Positions 1 through 6,010 of a stretch of 6,733 nt of DNA are shown in pieces; position 1 is the first letter of the stretch; each line of letters opens with the position of its first letter. A program made the position numbers and the translations under genes. The notes beneath the pieces were generated by a model that did no database searches, had not been told where the DNA came from, and saw only the letters and a list, made by a program, of their open reading frames with translations. Origin of the DNA: an uncultured Anaerostipes sp. (GTDB lineage: Bacteria > Bacillota > Clostridia > Lachnospirales > Lachnospiraceae); the NCBI GenBank assembly GCA_900756035.1, contig CAAEIR010000156.1, positions 1 through 6,733 of the forward strand. The letters run 5' to 3'.

Positions 1-1737
1 TATATTACAGATGAGAGATTAGAAAGTTTAGCAGAAAAAAGTGATGTTACAATACAAATTAGGGAGTTTAAGAATGCAAGCTTTGGGCATAAACGAATGA
101 ATATCACATTTCTCCATCCCAAAGGAAAATTTAAAAGTGGAGTACAGCCAAGTATTTTTCCAAAGGAAAAAGTCGTATATCGAAGAAGAAATTTAAAGAA
201 AAGAGCAAAGATCCAATATTTTTCATTGAAAGAATCCAATGAAGAGAAAGTACAAAATCTGGAAAAATTGTTGAAAAAGGATGGCTTTGAAACGAGTTTG
301 GATGCAGAATCCCCGCATCCTTTTGGTGTTGCTATGCTGTTCAATATATTAAATGTAAAGTTTTTTTCGCAAATCTTTCTTTTAGCTGTTTTTTGTATTG
401 TGTCCTATTATGTTTACCGGTCAAAAGAAATTGGAATTTTAAAATTATACGGATGGGGTACATTTCGCATTTCCTGCCGGATGTTTCAAACGATGTTCAT
501 TCATACTGCAGCATTGGCTTTAGGAGGCATGATTTTATTTGGAGGATATGTTTTAAAAGCCGATATTTCTATGCTTTTGATTTATCTGAAATTATGTGTT
601 TATATGCTGGGATTTTTGTTCTTAGTTTATATGGTATCAGTGCTATTCGGAAGTTTTTTTATATCAAGAATTTATATTGCCGATGCAGTAAAGAATAAGA
701 AAAATTATGAAATAAATTTTTATCTGACATTAGCATTGAAGATTATAATTGTAATCTGTGTTATGACCAATGCAAAACAGTTTGTTCGTCAGATTCGTTA
801 TACAAAAGACGTAATTCAGGAAATGAAGCAACGGAATTCATGGAACTTCAGTTGGTTAAATACATCAACTGTGCCGGCTGAGAACATACAAAGAGAATTG
901 AAAGCGGTCATTGGAAAGTTTTCCGATAAAGAGATATATAACTATACTTCACCGGAAGAATTATATCAAAATTCAGAACTTAAAAATGTCTCTACGGAAG
1001 AATTTACGGGAAATTATATGGAACTCTCCGATAATTTATGTGAAAAAATAAAAATTGTGGATACTAAAGGCAATCGAATCCGGACAGCAGATATGGAGGG
1101 CAGAACATGGCTTATGATTCCGGAGAAGTACAAAAAAGAACAAAAGCAGATAGAAGAAGAACTTGGAATTGAAAATGCCAAAATACGTTGGTTGAAAAAC
1201 GGACAGATCTATGAGGATATTTTAACGCCGGGCTATTACGCAATGGACGTGGTTCTGTATGTACATCCTGTAAAGAAAGTTCTGTGGACGAACCAGGGAA
1301 GTGTGTTGTATTCGGAAAAAGGGGCAAATAAATTGAAAAAGGCAATTCAACAAAAAGGTATTGATTTTTCTGCAATGAAATTATACACACTGAAAAATGA
1401 GAAAGATATTTATGTTCGGGATGCAAAAACCGATTCATTGGAAGCAGGATTCCTTTTGGTAATGAATTTGTGTTCATATATTTTATGTTTGATGACAGTT
1501 TCTGTTATTTATTTGGAGTTTAGAAAGAAAGAGTTTGGAATCTACAGACTGTTTCATCGAATTCCCGTTTGTGCAATGTTAAAATTTTTATGCTTGAATG
1601 GAATCATTACCATAGCGGCAGCATTGGCGATTGGTGTTTCTGTTTGGATGTATCTGATGATGGAAGGTATGCTTTATGGAATCATGTTCTGGAAATATTT
1701 TAGAAAAAAAGCAATTTTGACATTGAAAGGGGCATAG
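1..1737 (+). CDS. Bacteriocin-associated-type ABC transporter permease, 5' partial
   Basis: The reading frame is open from the first base of the window, so the ATG at 97 is probably internal and the true start lies to the left; 578 residues are visible. The visible part starts with a mainly hydrophilic, lysine-rich segment of about 115 residues. Four hydrophobic helices follow (visible residues about 120-139, 165-184, 196-222, 240-256), then a hydrophilic domain of about 220 residues, then two more helices (about 484-507, 526-552) and a basic tail. After the first visible helix comes KEIGILKLYG, and after the fifth comes the similar KEFGIYRLF. This resembles the post-helix motif of FtsX/MacB/Bce-type permeases, here apparently duplicated. 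Together with the lactococcin-972-group-like ATPase 6 nt downstream, it suggests the bacteriocin-associated integral membrane family (DUF1430/TIGR01654-like). It probably forms the membrane part of a peptide-handling ABC system with that ATPase. The family name is from recollection of its style and context; the substrate is unknown. Confidence 0.7.
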   Translation, partial: YITDERLESLAEKSDVTIQIREFKNASFGHKRMNITFLHPKGKFKSGVQPSIFPKEKVVYRRRNLKKRAKIQYFSLKESNEEKVQNLEKLLKKDGFETSLDAESPHPFGVAMLFNILNVKFFSQIFLLAVFCIVSYYVYRSKEIGILKLYGWGTFRISCRMFQTMFIHTAALALGGMILFGGYVLKADISMLLIYLKLCVYMLGFLFLVYMVSVLFGSFFISRIYIADAVKNKKNYEINFYLTLALKIIIVICVMTNAKQFVRQIRYTKDVIQEMKQRNSWNFSWLNTSTVPAENIQRELKAVIGKFSDKEIYNYTSPEELYQNSELKNVSTEEFTGNYMELSDNLCEKIKIVDTKGNRIRTADMEGRTWLMIPEKYKKEQKQIEEELGIENAKIRWLKNGQIYEDILTPGYYAMDVVLYVHPVKKVLWTNQGSVLYSEKGANKLKKAIQQKGIDFSAMKLYTLKNEKDIYVRDAKTDSLEAGFLLVMNLCSYILCLMTVSVIYLEFRKKEFGIYRLFHRIPVCAMLKFLCLNGIITIAAALAIGVSVWMYLMMEGMLYGIMFWKYFRKKAILTLKGA

Positions 1738-1743
1738 GGGAAA

Positions 1744-2370
1744 ATGGCATATATAGAAATGAAGCATATTAGAAAATCTTATGGAGATAAAAAAGTTTTA
1801 GAGGATTTTAATTTATCCGTAGAAAAAGGAGAATTTATAGGGATTCGGGGAGAAAGCGGAAAAGGAAAGAGTACTCTTTTGAATATTGCGGGACTTTTAG
1901 AACCCTGCGAAGGAGAAATAAAAATAGACGGAAATGCAGTGACTTCAAAGGATTATAAAAATTTGTACAAGCGATTTCATATTAAGATAGGTTATTTGTT
2001 TCAAAATTTTGCACTGATTGACGATGGTTGTGTCTATGATAATTTGAAGATTGTGCAAAAAGGATTTTCAAAAGAAAATCGAAAGAAGATGATGGAAGTA
2101 TTACATAAGGTAGGTTTTCCGGAAAGTGTACTGAAACAGAAGGTGTATCAATTATCGGGAGGAGAACAGCAAAGAATTGCTTTAGCCCGTATTATGTTAT
2201 ATGACAGCGATATTATTTTGGCAGATGAGCCTACCGGAAGTTTGGACCGAAAGAATAAAGAAATTGTAATGAAATTGCTTGTGAATTTGCAAAAAGAAAA
2301 ACGGACAATTTTGATGGTGAGTCATGATGACGATGTGTTAAAGTATTGTTCAAGAACTGTTCAATTATAA
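1744..2370 (+). CDS. ABC transporter ATP-binding protein, lactococcin-972 group / LolD-MacB type
   Basis: This is a complete 208-residue ATPase domain with no extra domains. Walker A is GESGKGKST (residues 36-44), the Q-loop glutamine is Q87 (GYLFQN), the signature is LSGGEQQR (137-144), Walker B runs into DEPTGSLD (161-168), and the switch histidine is H194 in SHD. All catalytic elements are intact. The DEPTGSLD form and the short length are typical of ATPases that pair with MacB/LolCE/Bce-type permeases, including the putative bacteriocin-export (lactococcin 972) group. The start ATG lies 6 nt after the stop of the upstream permease gene, in the same frame. A GGGG-rich ribosome site (AAAGGGG, 1726-1732) sits inside the end of that gene, so coupled translation is likely. 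It should energise the upstream permease at the inner face of the membrane. The ATPase call is certain; the transported substrate is inferred only from family and context. Confidence 0.93.
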   Translation: MAYIEMKHIRKSYGDKKVLEDFNLSVEKGEFIGIRGESGKGKSTLLNIAGLLEPCEGEIKIDGNAVTSKDYKNLYKRFHIKIGYLFQNFALIDDGCVYDNLKIVQKGFSKENRKKMMEVLHKVGFPESVLKQKVYQLSGGEQQRIALARIMLYDSDIILADEPTGSLDRKNKEIVMKLLVNLQKEKRTILMVSHDDDVLKYCSRTVQL

Positions 2371-2405
2371 GATTTATGAAATGGATAAAATTTATGCTTG
2401 TTAAG

Positions 2406-2413
2406 AAAAGGAG
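2406..2413 (+). promoter_or_regulatory. Ribosome binding site fixing the 2419 start
   Basis: AAAAGGAG ends 5 nt before the ATG at 2419. An in-frame TTG at 2398 lies upstream of this site and has no comparable ribosome site, so the ATG at 2419 is the preferred start of the 544-aa membrane protein. Confidence 0.85.
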
Positions 2414-2418
2414 TCTTT

Positions 2419-4053
2419 ATGAAGTTAATAAAAGATGCAAGACGGGTTTTTCTAAAATCCAAACTGCTGACATTTGCAACGGTTTTAGTTTATGGGTTTG
2501 CAGTCTGCTTTTTGCTTCGGTATTATAAATTGCCGTTAGGGTCAGATTCTATTACTTTGCCTCTGGAGCGAGCATTGAAGTTGTCTTTTTATTTGTTTCT
2601 GGCAACTCTTTTTATTAGTTATGAATACTATCTGAAGTTTCAAAAAGAAGGGATTGCGGAAATTGCAATTTGTACAGCCAAAGGGAAAAAACATCGACAG
2701 TTGATGGCAGCATTTTTTATTTTGACTGTATGGGTGTTTTTATTGTCTGCGATCATTATGGGAATTACCATTATAGAATATCAGTATTATCAGATTTCTG
2801 ATCCGAATCATGAATATGTAATACATATTGTGAAGAATATCATAGTAAATATTTTCCTTATATTGCAGTTGGCATCTTGTATCGGGTTTTGCTTATCGAA
2901 GACGGAGAAGAGAATTTTTTCATATCTCGTGTTTTTGGTAATTGTATACTGTGTTTCTCCGTATCCTGAAAAGATTGCGGATGCACAGTGTATGGCAGGA
3001 AATATAAAAAACAGTATTTATCCAATCGTGGAATTTTTGAATATTATGCCATTGGTAAATAGTGGATTTTCAACCATCTATGCATTTGGGCAATCAATTT
3101 TAAGTTATAGGATTGCTTTGATTTTATTTTGGACTTCAATGGTAGTTTTTTTCATTCTCATGAGTAGAAAGTGTAGAATCTGCTATAAAATTGCGGCATT
3201 TATATGTTGTGTTATTTTTTTGGCAGGATATGCAATGCCGGCATCAAAAGTGAACATGAATAATAATCCGGACAATACCATGGCACATGATCAATATTAT
3301 TATGAGACCGGCGTTGGTAAGGTGAAAAGAAAAGATGCAAATTATAAAATTACGGCTTACAATATGGATTTAAAAATCCGAAGGCAATTAGAAGCTAAGG
3401 TTTCCATGAAAGTAACTCGAAGTTTGAAAAAATATCTTATGACGTTATATCATGGATACAAAGTACGAAAAGTATACGATCAAAATGGAAAATCAATGGG
3501 GTATGATCAGAAAGGGGATTATATTGAAATCCGGGCAGAGGACAATATTAAAACCATTACAGTAGAGTATGAGGGATATAGTGCTGCATATTACTCTAAT
3601 GCACAGGGAATTTATCTTCCGGGAGACTTTGCATATTATCCGAGAGCAGGGTATCTTCCGCTATATCAAAAAAGCCAAATGGCGATGACCTCCAATTTTG
3701 TATCAGAGGATACAAAATTCAAATTTTCCATTGATTATCGAGGAAAAATTTATACAAATTTAGTAAAAGGGAAAAAAGATTATCAAGGAAAAAATGACGG
3801 GTGTACGATTTTTGCAGGGTTTTATAAAGAAAAAAACTTTGGAGACGGCAATCGAATGATTTACAATTACCTGTATGATGAGTGTTATACGGGAGAGGGT
3901 GGATTTGAAGAAGTGATACGGGAAGCTCAAAAAACATTAAAGGAGATGAAAAAGGATCATGTAACGATTTTTGTTGCGCCGAATGTAAATCAAACGAGAA
4001 ATTGTGATCTTGGGCAGAAGCAAATCTTGTTGAGGAATAGTCCATGGCTTTAG
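2419..4053 (+). CDS. Polytopic membrane protein with C-terminal truncated M1-aminopeptidase-like domain (ABC-2-type permease component)
   Basis: This 544-residue protein has a basic N-terminus and about seven hydrophobic helices (roughly 15-35, 54-73, 97-120, 136-158, 166-180, 232-248, 255-274). A hydrophilic C-terminal domain (about 275-544) is probably outside the membrane. From about 310 that domain reads like the N-terminal beta-sheet part of M1 peptidases: alternating strands, 'VRKVYDQNGK', 'GDYIEIRA', 'ITVEYEGY', then 'GIYLPGDFAYYPRAG'. The last 30 residues (IFVAPNVNQT to ILLRNSPWL) resemble the strand segment that precedes the HExxH zinc helix in M1 enzymes. The protein stops there, and no HExxH occurs in it or in other frames just downstream. 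So it is either a naturally non-catalytic version or a truncated gene. It lies between two ATPase genes and is followed after 15 nt by the ABC-2-type ATPase, its likely partner. The M1 resemblance is recognised by eye and is moderate; a permease role is inferred from topology and neighbours. Confidence 0.65.
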   Translation: MKLIKDARRVFLKSKLLTFATVLVYGFAVCFLLRYYKLPLGSDSITLPLERALKLSFYLFLATLFISYEYYLKFQKEGIAEIAICTAKGKKHRQLMAAFFILTVWVFLLSAIIMGITIIEYQYYQISDPNHEYVIHIVKNIIVNIFLILQLASCIGFCLSKTEKRIFSYLVFLVIVYCVSPYPEKIADAQCMAGNIKNSIYPIVEFLNIMPLVNSGFSTIYAFGQSILSYRIALILFWTSMVVFFILMSRKCRICYKIAAFICCVIFLAGYAMPASKVNMNNNPDNTMAHDQYYYETGVGKVKRKDANYKITAYNMDLKIRRQLEAKVSMKVTRSLKKYLMTLYHGYKVRKVYDQNGKSMGYDQKGDYIEIRAEDNIKTITVEYEGYSAAYYSNAQGIYLPGDFAYYPRAGYLPLYQKSQMAMTSNFVSEDTKFKFSIDYRGKIYTNLVKGKKDYQGKNDGCTIFAGFYKEKNFGDGNRMIYNYLYDECYTGEGGFEEVIREAQKTLKEMKKDHVTIFVAPNVNQTRNCDLGQKQILLRNSPWL

Positions 4054-4055
4054 AT

Positions 4056-4060
4056 GGAGG
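4056..4060 (+). promoter_or_regulatory. Ribosome binding site fixing the 4069 start
   Basis: GGAGG lies 8 nt before the ATG at 4069 and just after the stop codon (4051-4053) of the preceding gene. The earlier in-frame ATG at 4054 overlaps the region of this site, and its nearest GAGG (4032-4035) is 18 nt away, so 4069 is the better start. Confidence 0.85.
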
Positions 4061-4068
4061 AACGATAT

Positions 4069-4908
4069 ATGCTTGAAATGAAAAATGTGACAAAAAAATT
4101 TGGAAGAAAAGAAGTATTGCACCATATTTCTGCAAATTTAGAGAAAGGTACCTACGCTCTTTTGGGAGCAAACGGTGCAGGAAAAACTACATTGCTCCGA
4201 TGTCTGGTTGGACTGTATGATGTGCAACAGGGGGAAGTACTGTGGAACCATAAAGTTATAAAAAAGGCAGAAGTACGACTTGGGTATCTGCCGCAAAAAT
4301 TTGAGGGGATTCGGGATTTGACAGTGGGAGAATGTCTGGAATATTTTGCTGATCTTAAAAATATGAATTTAAAAAATATAGAAGAGGAAATCTCAAGAGT
4401 TTTGGAATTGGTGAATCTGAAAGAAAAAGAGAATACGAAAATAAAGAAACTTTCCGGAGGGATGTTAAGAAGGGTTGGAATCGCACAGGCATTGTTAGGA
4501 AATCCGGAACTTTTAATTTTTGATGAACCAACAACCGGATTGGACCCTCAGGAAAGGCTTCGATTTAAGAATCTTATGACCGGTCTTGAAACAAAGAAAA
4601 TTGTAATCATATCTACGCATATTGTAGAAGATATTGAAACTTTGTGTGATTATCTTCTTGTGTTAGACAGGGGAAAACTTTTGGGGGTTCTGACTACAGA
4701 AGAAATCAGACAGCGGGCAGAACATAAAGTATATGAAATATTGCCGGAGGATGTGAAAAAGATCGTTGGAAAATATCAGGTGATTCGTGAGTATCAAAAA
4801 GATGATAAAGTGAAATGGAGAATTCTGACAAATGAAAGCCAAAAATTTCCGGAACAGGAACCAACAATTGAGGATGGTTATTTATGTATGATTTCAAAAT
4901 TCAACTAA
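4069..4908 (+). CDS. ABC-2-type transporter ATP-binding protein
   Basis: This is a 279-residue ABC ATPase of the drug/peptide-export (CcmA/NatA/BcrA-like) style. Walker A is GANGAGKTT (residues 33-41), the Q-loop glutamine is Q76 (GYLPQK), the signature is LSGGMLRR (128-135), Walker B ends in DEPTTGLDP (152-160), and the switch histidine is H184 (STH). After the ATPase core (to about 210) comes a tail of about 70 residues, as is usual for ATPases paired with separate ABC-2 membrane proteins. The LSGGMLRR signature and DEPTTGLDP differ from LSGGEQQR and DEPTGSLD in the first ATPase of this run. The two therefore belong to different branches and probably drive different membrane partners: this one should serve the 544-aa protein before it and the 217-aa protein after it. 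The start at 4069 is chosen on its ribosome site. The 3' end overlaps the next gene by 25 nt, which suggests translational coupling. Confidence 0.93.
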   Translation: MLEMKNVTKKFGRKEVLHHISANLEKGTYALLGANGAGKTTLLRCLVGLYDVQQGEVLWNHKVIKKAEVRLGYLPQKFEGIRDLTVGECLEYFADLKNMNLKNIEEEISRVLELVNLKEKENTKIKKLSGGMLRRVGIAQALLGNPELLIFDEPTTGLDPQERLRFKNLMTGLETKKIVIISTHIVEDIETLCDYLLVLDRGKLLGVLTTEEIRQRAEHKVYEILPEDVKKIVGKYQVIREYQKDDKVKWRILTNESQKFPEQEPTIEDGYLCMISKFN

Positions 4909-5537
4909 AAAAAGGGAGGCTTTTAATTAAGGAGCTTGGAGTTTGTTTTTATCTTCCTTTCGTGGTAAATCTCTTTTGCATTCCAATGATTGTTTGGCAA
5001 ACATATCAGGTATATGGAGGGCAGGAAGAAACAAAGCTTCAGATGATTCGATTTTCACAATATTTTACTCCGGTACTGGTTCTTTTGTGGATTTTATTTT
5101 CCGTGATAAAATATATTGAAAGTGATGGAAATGAAATTTACTTTGTGACGAAGGTGGTAAAGTGGAAAGAAATTTTATTTTTATATGTTCTTTATATTAT
5201 CTTAAATACATGGCCTTTCTTAATATATGGGATTTTATTTCAAGGAGTGGGATTGAAATGGGTGCGGATTGTGCTGGAATCTTTTTTGTTTGGGGCGGCA
5301 GCCTATGCAATTGCTTTTTTTGTTAAAAATATTGCAGTGACGCTGGTAATTGTCTTAAGTTATGCTTTTGTATCAGTATTTCTGAGAGGTCAGACTTCGG
5401 CAGTTTATCTGTATTATGGTCCTTATGTTATGACAATGCAGGAATTGCAGTCTAAATATTTATGGATTGGAGCCGTGGGAATTTTATTGTTTCTTCTTGG
5501 AGTATGGAATAATGGGCATATGAAAGTTTATCGTTGA
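4884..5537 (+). CDS. Six-helix membrane protein, probable ABC-2-type permease subunit
   Basis: This 217-residue, very hydrophobic protein has about six membrane helices (roughly 22-43, 61-78, 96-121, 127-147, 150-167, 195-211), a short basic N-terminus and a short C-terminal tail. No catalytic or binding motif is recognisable, and I cannot name a family. The start codon lies inside the end of the ATPase gene (25-nt overlap), with GAGG at 4870-4873 placed 10 nt upstream. This coupling makes it the likely membrane subunit for that ATPase, perhaps together with the 544-aa protein two genes upstream. It is the last gene of the five-gene run: the next 228 nt are non-coding and contain a promoter and a strong hairpin terminator. 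The permease role is inferred from size, topology and position. Confidence 0.8.
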   Translation: MYDFKIQLKKGRLLIKELGVCFYLPFVVNLFCIPMIVWQTYQVYGGQEETKLQMIRFSQYFTPVLVLLWILFSVIKYIESDGNEIYFVTKVVKWKEILFLYVLYIILNTWPFLIYGILFQGVGLKWVRIVLESFLFGAAAYAIAFFVKNIAVTLVIVLSYAFVSVFLRGQTSAVYLYYGPYVMTMQELQSKYLWIGAVGILLFLLGVWNNGHMKVYR

Positions 5538-5556
5538 AATAAGGCAGATTTTCGGC

Positions 5557-5583
5557 TTGACAAAACAATATAAATATGATAAT
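5557..5583 (+). promoter_or_regulatory. Probable sigma-A promoter for the thi leader
   Basis: A perfect TTGACA -35 box (5557-5562) is followed after 15 nt by GATAAT (5578-5583), one mismatch from the TATAAT -10 consensus. The spacer is about 2 nt shorter than ideal. Transcription would start near 5590, only about 10 nt before the long hairpin at 5599. No better promoter is visible between here and thiS, so this is the best candidate for the thiamin operon, unless that is read from further upstream. Confidence 0.6.
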
Positions 5584-5598
5584 CTATAGAGAGTGAGC

Positions 5599-5656
5599 AA
5601 AAGGTTCACGAAGGGGCACACCACCACGGGTGTGAGCTTCTTCGTGGACCTTTTTT
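5599..5656 (+). terminator. Strong hairpin plus T-run (intrinsic terminator or attenuator)
   Basis: The arms 5599-5613 and 5640-5654 form 15 continuous pairs with a single G-T wobble (5606/5647). Inside, after an internal loop, CACACC (5617-5622) pairs with GGTGTG (5629-5634) around the 6-nt loop ACCACG. Six T residues follow at 5651-5656. The shape is that of a Rho-independent terminator on the + strand; on the minus strand the T-run is only four. It could end transcription of the ABC-transporter run. However, it also lies immediately downstream of a probable promoter and ahead of thiS, so it may instead act as an attenuator or as the first stem of a structured leader RNA. Confidence 0.85.
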
Positions 5657-5765
5657 GATGTCAGGAAAGTGCTTCCTTTTCTGTATCAGAAACACTTCGC
5701 GCGGATGCATTGTGTCGGAGTGAAAGGTCACTGCAGAAACGACAGACACCGATAGGAGGAATTTC
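5657..5765 (+). ncRNA. Candidate structured leader RNA upstream of thiS
   Basis: This non-coding stretch between the hairpin terminator and thiS has several possible helices. GATGTCAGGAAA (5657-5668) can pair with TTTTCTGTATC (5677-5687), with one bulge and two wobbles. Alternatively AAGTG (5667-5671) pairs with CACTT (5693-5697) around TTTCTG/CAGAAA (5678-5683/5687-5692). Further on, GTGTC (5712-5716) pairs with GACAC (5745-5749), enclosing AGTGA/TCACT (5719-5723/5728-5732). TCGG (5715-5718) can also pair with CCGA (5749-5752), close to the ribosome site at 5754-5759. I see no CTGAGA or other TPP-riboswitch core. A conserved 'thiS motif' RNA has, as I recall, been described upstream of thiS genes, but I cannot check its consensus here. 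The regulatory role is inference from position and pairing. Confidence 0.4.
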
Positions 5766-5960
5766 ATGAAATTAAACGGAATTGAAAAACATTTAGAAGG
5801 CCCCGTGAAATTAAGTGATTTTTTAGTGCAGGAAGGGTTCCTGGACACAAGAATTGCTGTGGAGAGAAATGGGGATATGGTTCCCAGGGGGAAATATGCC
5901 GATATAATTTTAAATGACAGTGATACTTTGGAAGTGGTGGCATTTGTCGGGGGCGGCTGA
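5766..5960 (+). CDS. thiS: Thiamin biosynthesis sulfur-carrier protein ThiS
   Basis: This 64-residue ubiquitin-like protein has the usual ThiS length and ends in FVGGG. The terminal Gly-Gly is adenylated and converted to a thiocarboxylate, which donates sulfur to ThiG for the thiazole ring of thiamin. The segment 'KLSDFLVQEGF' followed by 'RIAVERNGDMVPRGKYADIILNDSDTLEVVAFVGGG' follows the family pattern of N-terminal helix, 'iAVe.N...vp...w....l...D.ieiv..vgGG'. The start is fixed by AGGAGG (5754-5759) 6 nt before the ATG. thiG follows after 50 nt, so the two are almost certainly one transcript. The activating enzyme (ThiF) and other thiazole genes are not in the window and would be expected to the right. 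Confidence 0.95.
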   Translation: MKLNGIEKHLEGPVKLSDFLVQEGFLDTRIAVERNGDMVPRGKYADIILNDSDTLEVVAFVGGG

Positions 5961-6010
5961 AAAAAGAATATGGATGGGCAACGAAAAAGAAAAGCAAAAA
6001 GGAGAATGAC

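Noticed and set aside
393..698. Plus-strand open frame of 101 codons inside the first permease
   Set aside because: It is an alternative frame within a clearly coding membrane-protein region and has no own ribosome site or recognisable motif.
1112..1477. Minus-strand open frame of 121 codons
   Set aside because: It is a shadow of the permease gene on the other strand, has no ribosome site or domain-like sequence, and opposes all other genes.
2398..2418. TTG at 2398 as the start of the 544-aa protein
   Set aside because: It precedes the strong ribosome site at 2406-2413, which is correctly spaced for the ATG at 2419.
4054..4068. ATG at 4054 as the start of the second ATPase
   Set aside because: It has no ribosome site at proper distance and overlaps the GGAGG region that serves the ATG at 4069.
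4030..4160. Frameshifted remnant of an M1 zinc site after the 544-aa protein
   Set aside because: Reading the other two + frames here gives quick stops and no HExxH-like stretch, so a simple frameshift does not explain the missing catalytic half.
3719..4171. Minus-strand open frame of 150 codons
   Set aside because: It spans the end of one well-supported gene and the Walker A region of the next on the opposite strand; its sequence is low in protein character and no start signal is seen.
5538..5765. TPP riboswitch ahead of thiS
   Set aside because: The expected CTGAGA and CCTGATCTGGATAAT-like core elements are not found in the leader, so a standard TPP aptamer is not supported.
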